From: Planctomycetota bacterium
Lineage (GTDB): Bacteria > Planctomycetota > UBA1135 > UBA2386
Reading direction: 5' to 3'
Length of the DNA: 64,000 nucleotides
Assembly (NCBI GenBank): GCA_014192625.1
Contig: BJHM01000002.1
Coordinates: 124,001 to 188,000 of the forward strand
Below, piece by piece: positions 8,601 through 17,257 of this stretch. The notes under the pieces are model-generated. The model ran no database searches, had not been told where the DNA came from, and saw nothing but the letters and a program-made list of their open reading frames with translations. Each line of letters begins with the position of its first letter. The first letter of the stretch is position 1. A program made the position numbers and the translations under genes.

Positions 8601-9570
8601 CAGTATCGCTTGTCCGCTGCTTGCCGACTTCTGGACCTTCTGTGACCGAGCCGACCTTCCAGCGGGTAGCGGTTACATCGCGCAAGGCACGAATGGCTGG
8701 CAGACTTCCATTACAGTCCAGTCAAGCCCAGTGCCAAACTTTCGCGTTCTCAGTTCCGGTCGTGCGGGTACATCTAGTGGTCAAGCCAGCCTGTGTTTGA
8801 CAACTGGCGCTGCTGGCTGGAATCAAGCGATTGGTGGCTATGTGCCTAACACGACGCAGCCGACAGCCGCAGGCGATAACACGCTCTATTGGATAATGAT
8901 CGACTTCTTGAAGCGTCAAAGCGTTTTGACCTCGGGGTTCGTCGACCTGTTCAATCCGCACCGGATGCCAAGCATTTCTCAGGATTCACGCCTTGGCCCA
9001 TACTTCACCGATCCATTAAGTGGCGTGGTCACTTTGCCGCAAAATATTCTGCCGGCATTCACTTACGAATTTGAACCCCCGCTGAGCGAAATGCCGAGTG
9101 GCACCACGGTCGTACCGCAGTTCCGCGCTGCGAGCATTGTCGATCCGACACCCTGGTATTGGACGGAGTGGGCCAGTCCGCAAGCGCCAGCGATTAGCGG
9201 CGTGACGCTGTATCCAGCCCAAATACGTAACTCTTTGAAACCGGACGCAAGCAATTTCCCGCTTGATCCTTACAAGGCGGGCGATGCCCATATCCGGAAA
9301 TATGACGACCGTCTCGTTAACGGAGTCTCGAAGAACTTCTGGACCTACCTCTACAACCGCACGTTGACGACCTATGCTAGTGACCCAAATACGCTGATGG
9401 ACGCGCAGTTCCTCGCGCGGTTTGGTGCGCCGGCCGAAGGTTTCTCACCGCGGAGTGTCCGCTATGTGAATTGGCGGTTCCTAATGAGCAACAATACTGA
9501 GGCTAATCCGCCGGTCGCACCGGCGATTGAGACCTTTTCATTCTCTTACCGTTTTCAGCGCGTACGCTGA
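5608..9570 (+). CDS. Giant surface lipoprotein A1 with Ig-like domains
   Basis: The lipoprotein has 1,320 residues. The N terminus has a signal peptide ending in a lipobox (LTAC), and a Ser/Gly linker follows the lipidated Cys. Two stretches look like SbsA/Big_5-type bacterial Ig domains: about residue 155 (VVPRNAALRLKFTRSL) and about 478 (ISPFAGAVIRFTKPV). It is a paralog of A2 (13121-17101). Shared landmarks are GRLVDVYGLL/GRVVDIYAYH near the start, DIFGAFVQVGGKL/DIFGQYRMIGGRL, MYWAPF/LYWSPF at about residue 790, and a C-terminal MSNN segment followed by a short YRF/YRM strand. No catalytic motif is seen. A structural or adhesive surface role is inferred. I took the ATG at 5608 because it gives a clean lipoprotein signal; an ATG at 5626 would also work. 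The next gene, B1, follows after 97 bases. Confidence 0.8.
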   Translation: MAQTLLMRQCSSCLAVAASVVLTACSGSSSGSGSGSAGSPATTGAHSQLAQVDYGRLVDVYGLLRTSQGVSISLFQKDVLIGPDIQDERQVGGAQRDEDIRFDFISFDPDTLQGRLFVTREIGTPEFQQLFDSLDNNVRSLTPLVFSTGSSQTYTVVPRNAALRLKFTRSLGITDDFFVERNASGQVTGIRNADAVQLLQLSGDPSVPGSFVPITTRYSVFGDTLILDPVLLGTEGLQYQTRNNASGLPEAPNQVGANIRLAIALEGPLAIPGMRADSLGSLTGLNNSGRSAVIRDFRSGNALDASADISGGFVRDPIPPRIIGEMSMYLERVDPVNLSIVQITVFKGGIIQEIDRGDVFRIISDNSGVPFGSAEVLVDPADDLGQPEVQHVRVLVRFLQNLENIDPSNRPGYPQTPSEIETWLVLNAPRAVLVAEFNAGGLDPLTQEFVGDDPRNFVTFSPSPLPYPDGRPSEPNQNISPFAGAVIRFTKPVDGTTIKAADTMFFGTRNLLDQDAIQQFIATRPWRRLAPDGTTVTAQGIGMDLASFDRDKFWTPHLVAARVVDEDGSQTTLRLQPSQGFYLDQQMRQDGNRPYYLHLVGGAAGIRDLSGNPVDLQATDPTRSSGLAIPFTLDLRTNGAVPAFDDNLVVSVVRRFASQDEDENPSLYIDSEVQGQGSDTNARAYRLQDIFGAFVQVGGKLQARPTTRVRQIADNLNQAPVAPQTSLLRWCPYSVSNEDQVSSNTSTTPFGQGIQNPLNPYGARLQTVWREVDLSLSRVDPFDFNLDVEQMYWAPFASGTITFDEFDQLGLFLGHSERRPEPCVGNFAALPTFEGSGLRTDSFDKNYLRNLLANGSGEQVDTRPLPFSAYPPSAMRIDSAQTVLEPNGVNRFLPLPRFQKPYFVFRDETVIEQGCVSGLGSDTATSIYSPWLISPWLNGMGRRVTQGYQSPGVYILPTGAGTFDASQPTIISGFWNDCVNAKLRTAGTADSFTEGLVGSIACPLLADFWTFCDRADLPAGSGYIAQGTNGWQTSITVQSSPVPNFRVLSSGRAGTSSGQASLCLTTGAAGWNQAIGGYVPNTTQPTAAGDNTLYWIMIDFLKRQSVLTSGFVDLFNPHRMPSISQDSRLGPYFTDPLSGVVTLPQNILPAFTYEFEPPLSEMPSGTTVVPQFRAASIVDPTPWYWTEWASPQAPAISGVTLYPAQIRNSLKPDASNFPLDPYKAGDAHIRKYDDRLVNGVSKNFWTYLYNRTLTTYASDPNTLMDAQFLARFGAPAEGFSPRSVRYVNWRFLMSNNTEANPPVAPAIETFSFSYRFQRVR

Positions 9571-9632
9571 TACCGGCTACTAAATTTTTACTACATCGGT
9601 CAACTCAGACATTCAAGACCTCTGGCTCGCGT

Positions 9633-9649
9633 GCGGACGACCTGTCCGC
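9633..9649 (+). promoter_or_regulatory. Small inverted repeat before lipoprotein B1
   Basis: GCGGAC-N5-GTCCGC forms a perfect 6-bp stem. It ends 18 bases before the ATG of B1. It is too close to the start and lacks a T-run for a terminator, so a leader hairpin or operator is more likely. A similar GGACC/GGTCC element lies 18 bases before the macroglobulin gene at 56118. Confidence 0.35.
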
Positions 9650-9667
9650 CGACAAGTGACTAGTGCC

Positions 9668-12600
9668 ATGAACCGACTTCTGAACGTAATTAAAATATCC
9701 CTCGCGATCCTAGCTGCCGCCGTAGCTGCCTGCTCTGGAGGGTCGAGCACCAGCGCTACCAGTGTTGGCAGCAGCAGCACTCAACCAGGCGGCACCGGCA
9801 GATTCCTGGTGCTGAAAACTGAGCCGCTGAACAATGGTCGCTTGTTTCTCAATGATCCAATCCGCATTGACTTCACCAACATGGTGAACCTTGCTTCGGT
9901 GAACCTCAACACGTTTAGCTTTCAAGTGCTAAACTCCAATGGGATTCCGGTAGCAGAGCAGGTCGCAGGGTCCTTTGCGCTCGACACCAGCCCTGGCGAC
10001 ACTGTGCCGGGAAGGCGATTACTGTTTGTTCCGCGGTTCCCGACAAACAACTCGTATTCAGATGGTGGCTTCCGTCCGGGGCGCACGTATCTGGTTAGCC
10101 TGATAAGTGGCGATCGCATCAACAACACGGTTATCAAAGATGTCGGCGGTAGGGCGCTGGCTTCGCCGGTTACATTCGCGTTTAGCACTGCCGATGGCAC
10201 CACACCTTCACAGCTTTTCCGCGACCGTGTCGCGGGAGGGCCGCGCCGCACAAACTTTACGATTAATGGGGCCGATGCCACGGGCGTTTCGCTCAATAAG
10301 TTTGGCGGCCTGCCGGTCGAATTGCATCTGAATTTCAACCAGGCGCTCAATCCCAGCAGCAACAACCTTCCCGTCGCAGTGGATTTAAACCCAACAGTTA
10401 GAAACGTCAACAGCCGCGGTCGTATTTTCCTTGAGTATGACGACCCGATCTATGGCAATAACACGTGGATCCCGTCGGGCGTAAATTTGGATTCCAACGG
10501 ACTAACTAGTTCGTCAGTATCGATACTGCCAATCGGCGTGCTGCCAAACAACGCTACCATTCGGGTGATCGTGGAGAACACGCTGGAGGACATATCGGGT
10601 GAGTCAAACATTGCGAATGCCGCATACAGTCGAAATTTTGCGACCTTCCTAACTAAGCGGGCCTACGATCCGCAGTTTGACGCGCTTATCGAGGACTTCC
10701 GTAGCTCGGAAAGCATTGACCAAGATGCGCCGTTCTTGGACCCCTTTGCCCAAGTAGAGCAAGGTTTCGTCAAAGCCGGCTTTGAATTTGAGGGGACGCG
10801 CACCGAGCTTGAATACGGGCCAAACATTGCGGAAGTGATCCTCAACACCGACTTCACACAGGTAGTGCCTTCAAACGGCGTGCCATTTAATGTCTCTGGT
10901 GGCGTATTCAACTTTAAGAACGTCACGATTCCGAATGGTGTCACTGTTAGAGGGCAAGGTACCAGGCCAATGGTCTGGTTGGTCAGCAACGACTTCACAG
11001 TTGCGGGCTTGCTGACCGTTTCCGGCGGTGGTGGCGATCGCGTGAACACGCTCAATTCAGCTAACTTTCCGTCTGCTGGTGGCGTTGGCCCCTGCAATGC
11101 TGGCAATGGCGGCAAAGGCAGTCCCAACTCGCTCGCACGTTCGATGCAGGCCGAAGCAGGCTTTGGTGCTGGGCAGGTTCCGGGCGGCGGCGGTGGCGGC
11201 GGTCTAATAGCTTGCGTCGTCGGTTGTGGACGTGGCTCGGGCGGTGGCGGCGGTTCGCTCAGTACTCAGGGCGACCCTTTTTACAAGTCTCTTGCCGGTC
11301 CTGGCACGGCGTTTCAACAACAGGTTGGCCGCGGTGGCCAAGGTTGTGCTGGTGCTGCTGGGTCCAGTACCCGCAACCTGAACGGTGGCGCGCCAGGGCC
11401 TGTTATTTTCACGGATGCCCGCACGGACAACAACTTCTTTGGCGTTGGCATCAACGTTAACCGGCAGATCCGCATCCGTGGTGAGTTGGCCTTGCCGGTT
11501 GGTGGAGAAGGCGGCGGCGGCGGTGGTAACAACTCGTTTGATAACTGCTCGACAACGAGCGCCAACTTCATCAACGACAATAAGGGCGGTGGCGGTGGCG
11601 GCGGCGGTGGCGTTCTGATCGTGAAAGCGCTCCACGACATTATCATTTCGCCGACTGGTTCCATCAAAGCCGATGGCGGTGACGGTGGCGGTGGCGAGCC
11701 GGCTGGCTCTTGCGGTCAGGGCGGCGGTGGTGGAGGTGGATGCGGCGGGATGATCATTCTCATGGCCGGCCATGAGATCATCATTAACGCCAAGGGGACG
11801 GGCGCTAACTACACATACCAACAGAACGACTACGCATTCTCGCTTTCTGCGGATGGCGGCGTCTGCACCACCGGCACGTATTCGGCACCAGTTATCAACA
11901 TCAAATATGCTCCCAGTGGCACGGCCATTCCTGCATCCTTTGGCACCGGCACATACGACACTGCTTCGCTAGGCGCATTTGGTGGTATGGGTGTGATTCA
12001 GTTGCTTGCCCCCCCTGGCCCAGTGTCAGTTGGCGAGGTTGTAGACAACACCAACACACTGCTTGATGACCACATCAAGATGATCAAAAACGGTATCACT
12101 ACCACTGGCACAGAGAAGAAGAGTCTGTTGGCATGGCGCGGGTTCCCCGATCTGAATGGCACCTTTGTCGATGACAACGGTACGGCCACCAACATCGGAG
12201 CTAACGAAGGCGACATCCGTCCTTCGCCTGTTCTGCTGCCTTGCCCATACGGCTCAAAGACGCGCGCGCGTTCTAAGTGGCTCGACACTGGATTCAGTGT
12301 GCGGCGTGGTCTGACAAGCTCGGATACGCTGCCGCGCGGTATCATCGAATCGTCGGGTTTTCGAAATGGCCCGACATATGATTTTGCTGGCGTAAATCAG
12401 ACCACTGGCTACTGCAGTTACACGCCAACTGGTGGTGCCTCGGTCCGCATCAATTACCCGATTGCCGTGTCGGAGCAATTGGTAGAAACCCAGAACGATT
12501 CGGCCGTAGATTATGAGGGGCAGGCTTCTTACAGCGTGACTTTGGTCAGCGCAGCACTTGGAACCGTTGCCAACCGTTACTGCCAATATGAGGCTGAGTT

Positions 12601-13075
12601 GCTTAATGTCAGCGCAACGATCATAAGCAGCTTTCGAATCCTCGGGCACACAGATAGGACTCTCTTTCTGTCAGCGGCAGATGGCCCGCTTCCGAATGGT
12701 TTTACTCGCCTTCAAGTCAGGGCTAAGTTCTTCAAGGTAGTGACTGGCGGATCGGAAGGCCTAGGCACGACTTATGTCGGGACTCCTGGCAATTCTGTGG
12801 TGCCAGTTGCCAACGTGCGTATCGGCTTCGCGTTCCACAAGAACCCCGCTAGTCCGACGGCGCTGCGTTTCCCGGCAGCTGCTGGCACCTTCGTCTATGA
12901 CCTTGAAAACCCTACTACGCAAGAGCAGATCCGCAGTCTTGGCGACAGCTTCGTGCAGTGGGACATCACGTTTGACACGGCCTACAAGTCTAACTCGGCA
13001 GACAATCCGCCATCGCTGAGCCCGGGTTCACCGCGCCCAGAAGTCCACTTCCTTCGAATCCCATATCGCTGGTGA
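9668..13075 (+). CDS. Giant glycine-rich surface lipoprotein B1
   Basis: The lipoprotein has 1,135 residues, with a signal peptide and lipobox ending in VAAC followed by SGGSS. Residues about 40-175 form an SbsA-like Ig domain (FLNDPIRIDFTNMV, then GGFRPGRTYLVSL), and a second such domain follows (LPVELHLNFNQAL). From about residue 395 a beta-rich part begins (FKNVTIPNGVTVRGQG), then a glycine-rich region at about 450-695 with runs of 5-9 glycines, each followed by a short hydrophobic strand (GGGGGGGGGVLIVKA, GGMIILMAGHEIII). The C-terminal 350 residues look like beta-sandwich. It is paralogous to B2 (17258-19123), which lacks the glycine region, and related to C1 and C2. No enzymatic motif is present. 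A poly-glycine solenoid or fibre is inferred. The ATG at 9668 is preferred over an upstream GTG at 9656 because it gives the shorter, standard signal peptide. Confidence 0.8.
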   Translation: MNRLLNVIKISLAILAAAVAACSGGSSTSATSVGSSSTQPGGTGRFLVLKTEPLNNGRLFLNDPIRIDFTNMVNLASVNLNTFSFQVLNSNGIPVAEQVAGSFALDTSPGDTVPGRRLLFVPRFPTNNSYSDGGFRPGRTYLVSLISGDRINNTVIKDVGGRALASPVTFAFSTADGTTPSQLFRDRVAGGPRRTNFTINGADATGVSLNKFGGLPVELHLNFNQALNPSSNNLPVAVDLNPTVRNVNSRGRIFLEYDDPIYGNNTWIPSGVNLDSNGLTSSSVSILPIGVLPNNATIRVIVENTLEDISGESNIANAAYSRNFATFLTKRAYDPQFDALIEDFRSSESIDQDAPFLDPFAQVEQGFVKAGFEFEGTRTELEYGPNIAEVILNTDFTQVVPSNGVPFNVSGGVFNFKNVTIPNGVTVRGQGTRPMVWLVSNDFTVAGLLTVSGGGGDRVNTLNSANFPSAGGVGPCNAGNGGKGSPNSLARSMQAEAGFGAGQVPGGGGGGGLIACVVGCGRGSGGGGGSLSTQGDPFYKSLAGPGTAFQQQVGRGGQGCAGAAGSSTRNLNGGAPGPVIFTDARTDNNFFGVGINVNRQIRIRGELALPVGGEGGGGGGNNSFDNCSTTSANFINDNKGGGGGGGGGVLIVKALHDIIISPTGSIKADGGDGGGGEPAGSCGQGGGGGGGCGGMIILMAGHEIIINAKGTGANYTYQQNDYAFSLSADGGVCTTGTYSAPVINIKYAPSGTAIPASFGTGTYDTASLGAFGGMGVIQLLAPPGPVSVGEVVDNTNTLLDDHIKMIKNGITTTGTEKKSLLAWRGFPDLNGTFVDDNGTATNIGANEGDIRPSPVLLPCPYGSKTRARSKWLDTGFSVRRGLTSSDTLPRGIIESSGFRNGPTYDFAGVNQTTGYCSYTPTGGASVRINYPIAVSEQLVETQNDSAVDYEGQASYSVTLVSAALGTVANRYCQYEAELLNVSATIISSFRILGHTDRTLFLSAADGPLPNGFTRLQVRAKFFKVVTGGSEGLGTTYVGTPGNSVVPVANVRIGFAFHKNPASPTALRFPAAAGTFVYDLENPTTQEQIRSLGDSFVQWDITFDTAYKSNSADNPPSLSPGSPRPEVHFLRIPYRW

Positions 13076-13120
13076 GCTAGCCAAGCCCGCAGTTCCATCA
13101 AACTCTAGACACGCAAGATC

Positions 13121-16100
13121 ATGCAGCACATGCGAAGCGGTATCACGGTTGGTAGTATTTTTCTGGCTCTCCTTTTGGCCTTCGCTGCGTGCGGCGGGCC
13201 AGCAAGCACCAAAGATTCAGTCGGGCAAGGGACTGTCAGCGGCGGGAGCCCAAGGCTCGAGAGCGTTAAGTTTGGCCGAGTAGTGGATATCTATGCATAC
13301 CACCGCATCGACCCAAAAAACGGCGATCGGCGGGACCAGTTTAATCGGCTTTCGCGGTTGGTTGATCAGGATATCCTGGTAAACAGCAGTATCGAATCGC
13401 AGGCGATTTATGACGCGGGCGGCGAGGAAGTGGTTAGTGCGAATTACCAATATTTGCCATTTGATAGTCTTACCGGCCATGAAAGTCTGTTGATCCTCTG
13501 GGACAATGAGGGGCCGGAAGCTGGCAGCTTTGACGCCGCCTTAACAAATGCCCAACTGGGCTTGACAGAGTTGGCGGCTTCCTATCGCGGGCAGAACACC
13601 AGTACTCGGCCTATTCCGGTTATCCCGCGCAATGCTGCCTTTCAGTTGAGCTTCAGCGCGCCGATAAATTTGACGCAGGGCTTCTTCGAGGTCAACCCGT
13701 CTGCTGTACAGTTGTTAGAGATTAAGGGCGACCCACTGGTGGTTTCGGCGGTCGATGCTTTTCGCGCAGTTCCGTTTCGCATCATCCTGCGCGGCAACAG
13801 CATCATTCTTGATACTTCGTTGCTTGGCAATGAGGGCGGCGGTGGGCAAACTTCTTCGGGGATGCCACAAAGTGTGGACAGCGTCACTGCCAATATCCGC
13901 ATTGCGATCCCGTCGCGTGGATCCGTTTCCCCGGCTTTCTATGTTCGTGATGACGCTATCCCCGAGTTAAATTCGGTGGATAGCTTTGGTCGTAACTCAG
14001 TCTGTCGCGACTTCCGTTCGGGCAATAGGCAGGATGGTACTGCTGGCACCATGCGGGATCTCGAATCGCCGATGATTGTTAGCAACGCTGAGTTGGGCAT
14101 CATCTCGGTCGATGCCGTTAACGGCCTGATTACACTTAATAAGCGCCTGCACAACTTGCCAGTTCGTGGCCGTATGCCATTCGTCGATGGCGCAGTATCT
14201 CCGGAAACTGGATATCCAAAAGGTCCGGCCTCAGTTCCCACAGTTGTGCCACTTCGTTCTGGGGACTTCTTGATTCAAAATGTCCCGGTCGCGCTGCCAG
14301 GTGGCGGCTCAGAAATCGTTCGAGTCCGCGCAGAGATCCTGCAAAACTTGGGGGTCGGGACTATTAGCAACGATCCTAACTTTCCAGGCTTAGGTCTCGC
14401 ATCAGATGGCTCGCAAGGCGAGTCAGCCAGTGTTTATCCGACGGCAACTGTTCGCGTGGCAAGTGTTGAACCGGCCTTTGATTCACTCGGCCGCCCAGTT
14501 CGTTTTCTTGCTAGCCCTCTGCCGGCTGGTGCAGATTGCATCCTGCGCGTAAACTACTATGAGCGAGTGAGATTTTTGGTGGGTGACGTCTACGTGTCGG
14601 ATGCGGGTAGCCGAGCTGAGTTTCTTAAGGTCGATCCGATTCCTGCGGCTGCTGCGGCTGGCTCCGCCAATGTTATGAACGTCTCGCCCCAAGCTTCAGT
14701 TTCGATCGAGTTCTCGGAACCGATGGATTTCGATGGTGTCGACAATTCGACTAACTTTGTTCTGGCCAACGCGACGATGCCACAATTGACGGCAGCGGGC
14801 GTCGACTTTGCTACTCAGCTTCAAAATCCAAAGCTTGCGACGGCTGGCATTGTGCCGACGCAACTGACCGATCAGTCTGGCGATGCTACGGTGCTGTCTT
14901 TGAAGTCGAGTGTCGGCCTGTTCCATATGAACGGCCAGCAGGAGATCTATTGGCTGCATTTACTTATTGGTTCGAGCAGCGTGACTGATCTGAACGGCAA
15001 TCCTCTTGCCATCTACCAGTTTGGCGGCTCGGGTCAAGCGGTTAGCAATTGGTCGGTGAGCTTTGCGCTAAGCCCGACGGGCCTGCAAAACTTAGTTGGG
15101 TGGCACATCTACCGCTTTGAGTCGATTGATGAGGACGGCACACTGCCTGGATCGACCGACATCTTTGGCCAATATCGTATGATTGGTGGTCGTTTGGTTG
15201 CGGCAGAGACGCTGCGCTTTAATCGCAATGCTGACTCGCATAACCTCGGCGCAATCAGCCGTATCGCGCGCGGCGAGTGCTGGGACTCTTTCAATGATGC
15301 GTTGGTAGCGTTCCCAAGATCCCAGCCATATGTCACAGGTGGGGGGCCGGTCAACGGCAACCTCTACCTGCAGCCACGTATGGTAGACACTGTGTTGCCA
15401 CCAAATGTGCCAGCGGTGTTTCTCCCGCCAAACACGCCGCAACCAGTCGGTCACGTTATCGAGCCGCACCAGCCGCGCGGTTCGCGCATGATGATGCGCT
15501 ATATCGAGGATGACTTTGAGCTGAGTTCCAGCCAAGCTGCGGACTTCATGCTCGATGTCGAGCAGCTTTACTGGTCGCCATTCAATGACGACAACGTCTT
15601 ATTTGACGTGTTCGATCGTTACACGATGTCCCTCTCGCATGGCGATCTACGTCAGGATGAGGCATTCGTCGTCAACCCAGGTAACCCGACTGCAAACCCG
15701 CCGGTCGCACCGTTTTGCCAGTTGGCCTGCCCTTCCTTCAGCAGCAGTTTGTCTTCGACCTTCTTAGAAAACCCTCTGCAGGGCACGGCTGAGTTGCCAG
15801 TGTTTCAGGACAAGGTCTATACGATCAATCCTAACAATGTGTTTCGCTCCGCTTTTAACATCAAATACGTGGCGTATCCGCGTTTCGATCGATCTTACAC
15901 ATGGCGCGACTCACGTCTGGTAACGACGCAGAGCGGCAGTGTCGTTGGCCTTTCGGGCGCGCATGAGCCACAGGCTCCAGCACCTAACAATGATTGGACT
16001 GCCAATGTCGATTCGCCTTGGATTAGGAGCAAGCCAGACCTCGAATTCACCGCGCAAGGTGGCACGACTTGGGTGATGGATGATGGTGACTTCCGTGGTA

Positions 16101-17101
16101 GTTGGAAGCGAGACCACGATCCGATTGCTGCTCCGCTGGTGGTTGATTTCAAGGTGTTCCCTGATGGTGCTGCAAATGGCATCGCTAGGGGAACGAATGG
16201 CTTTCAAGTCGCCATGCTCGGTGGCCCGAGCAATTTCGCTGCGGGCGCACCAGGCGGTTATTACAACGCAACAGGTGCCGGTTGTGCCAACCGTGATCCT
16301 TGGCCGCGCGTGCGCGTCCACAGGACCGGTGGTCTAGACCCCAACACAAACCAAGATATCTTGGTTGACCCAGGCACTGCTCTTACCGCTTTCCCAAGCT
16401 GGGTGAAGGATGCCGGCGCGATTGTCCTGATCGGTGCTGGTTTCGCAGGTAACCCAGCGCAGGGGCTGATTCAGGCCCCGGCTGGCGATGGCATGCTCAA
16501 CTGGGCTCAAGCGGACTTTGTTCGCAAGGTTTCGTCGATGACCTTGGGGTTCTTTGACACGCTAAACCCGAACCGTCGCCAGCTCACAGTCGCAACAAGC
16601 GAGGCAGGCATCCCTGACTTTGCTGGGCTTACCGCGCAGATTGGCAACGTTCGCGTCCAAGACCTTGTGACTCAGTTCGACCCGCCGCAGAACCGCCAGC
16701 CGGCTGGCACTTCGATCCTGCTTGAGATCCGCGGCGCAGAATCGTTTGGCAACTCGGCTATCCTTTATGACCCAAACACCAACGACTCGCTGGGCACCGC
16801 GTTCGGCGGCACTGGTGTAGGCCGTGGCAATCTCCTGAATCCGAACTACGCGTGCGAGGCCTACCGTTATTCGAAGCCGAATGGAGGCCCAGCCTTCGAC
16901 ACCCCGCGTGTTCGCGCTACCGAACTGTCGGCGTATGTCACCCAGGACAACATCGGTTTGCTACGCCTGCCGGCGACGCAACTGTTGCCGCGCTTCCTCA
17001 ACCTGCGCGTCACGATGTCCAACAATGTCCAAGTCTCGCCGGCGGTCTCGCCGTCCATCCGCAGCCTGAGCGTGGCTTACCGGATGCAGCAAACCAACTG
17101 A
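13121..17101 (+). CDS. Giant surface lipoprotein A2 with Ig-like domains
   Basis: The lipoprotein has 1,326 residues; the signal peptide ends in the lipobox FAAC. It is the paralog of A1 (5608-9570), with colinear landmarks: GRVVDIYAYH near the mature N terminus, VIPRNAAFQLSFSAP at about residue 166, an Ig-like QASVSIEFSEPMDF at about 524, DIFGQYRMIGGRL, LYWSPFNDDN at about 815, and MSNNVQVSPAV at about 1298. Identity outside these landmarks looks modest, so the duplication is old. The gene lies 45 bases after B1 and is followed by a rho-independent-type terminator at 17144-17177, which would end the A1-B1-A2 transcript. The function is unknown; a cell-surface structural role is inferred from the lipidation and Ig-like domains. 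The start is ATG 13121, with an alternative ATG at 13130 still before the hydrophobic core. Confidence 0.8.
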   Translation: MQHMRSGITVGSIFLALLLAFAACGGPASTKDSVGQGTVSGGSPRLESVKFGRVVDIYAYHRIDPKNGDRRDQFNRLSRLVDQDILVNSSIESQAIYDAGGEEVVSANYQYLPFDSLTGHESLLILWDNEGPEAGSFDAALTNAQLGLTELAASYRGQNTSTRPIPVIPRNAAFQLSFSAPINLTQGFFEVNPSAVQLLEIKGDPLVVSAVDAFRAVPFRIILRGNSIILDTSLLGNEGGGGQTSSGMPQSVDSVTANIRIAIPSRGSVSPAFYVRDDAIPELNSVDSFGRNSVCRDFRSGNRQDGTAGTMRDLESPMIVSNAELGIISVDAVNGLITLNKRLHNLPVRGRMPFVDGAVSPETGYPKGPASVPTVVPLRSGDFLIQNVPVALPGGGSEIVRVRAEILQNLGVGTISNDPNFPGLGLASDGSQGESASVYPTATVRVASVEPAFDSLGRPVRFLASPLPAGADCILRVNYYERVRFLVGDVYVSDAGSRAEFLKVDPIPAAAAAGSANVMNVSPQASVSIEFSEPMDFDGVDNSTNFVLANATMPQLTAAGVDFATQLQNPKLATAGIVPTQLTDQSGDATVLSLKSSVGLFHMNGQQEIYWLHLLIGSSSVTDLNGNPLAIYQFGGSGQAVSNWSVSFALSPTGLQNLVGWHIYRFESIDEDGTLPGSTDIFGQYRMIGGRLVAAETLRFNRNADSHNLGAISRIARGECWDSFNDALVAFPRSQPYVTGGGPVNGNLYLQPRMVDTVLPPNVPAVFLPPNTPQPVGHVIEPHQPRGSRMMMRYIEDDFELSSSQAADFMLDVEQLYWSPFNDDNVLFDVFDRYTMSLSHGDLRQDEAFVVNPGNPTANPPVAPFCQLACPSFSSSLSSTFLENPLQGTAELPVFQDKVYTINPNNVFRSAFNIKYVAYPRFDRSYTWRDSRLVTTQSGSVVGLSGAHEPQAPAPNNDWTANVDSPWIRSKPDLEFTAQGGTTWVMDDGDFRGSWKRDHDPIAAPLVVDFKVFPDGAANGIARGTNGFQVAMLGGPSNFAAGAPGGYYNATGAGCANRDPWPRVRVHRTGGLDPNTNQDILVDPGTALTAFPSWVKDAGAIVLIGAGFAGNPAQGLIQAPAGDGMLNWAQADFVRKVSSMTLGFFDTLNPNRRQLTVATSEAGIPDFAGLTAQIGNVRVQDLVTQFDPPQNRQPAGTSILLEIRGAESFGNSAILYDPNTNDSLGTAFGGTGVGRGNLLNPNYACEAYRYSKPNGGPAFDTPRVRATELSAYVTQDNIGLLRLPATQLLPRFLNLRVTMSNNVQVSPAVSPSIRSLSVAYRMQQTN

Positions 17102-17143
17102 TCGGGGGGCGAACAAGCGGGTCCATCTGACTCGCTGTAATGG

Positions 17144-17177
17144 CGGCCGCTCATTGGGCGGCCGTGGTTGTTTTTTT
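17144..17177 (+). terminator. Rho-independent terminator after lipoprotein A2
   Basis: A perfect 7-bp GC stem (CGGCCGC-N7-GCGGCCG) is followed by TGGTTG and a run of seven T. It lies 43 bases after the A2 stop and upstream of B2, so B2 may be transcribed mainly from its own promoter. Confidence 0.8.
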
Positions 17178-17257
17178 GCATAGCAATTGCCCCGCGGAGC
17201 AATCCGACCGACCATGCGTAGGGCGCAACACTTCATGTCGATACCATTTGCAACGTG

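Noticed and set aside
11314-11667. Proline-rich minus-strand frame inside B1
   Set aside because: It is the antisense of the poly-glycine codons (GGC/GGT read as proline); the plus-strand lipoprotein explains the region.
10990-11800. PE-PGRS-type mycobacterial protein
   Set aside because: The glycine runs are similar by composition only; there is no PE domain, and the protein has a lipobox and Ig-like domains.
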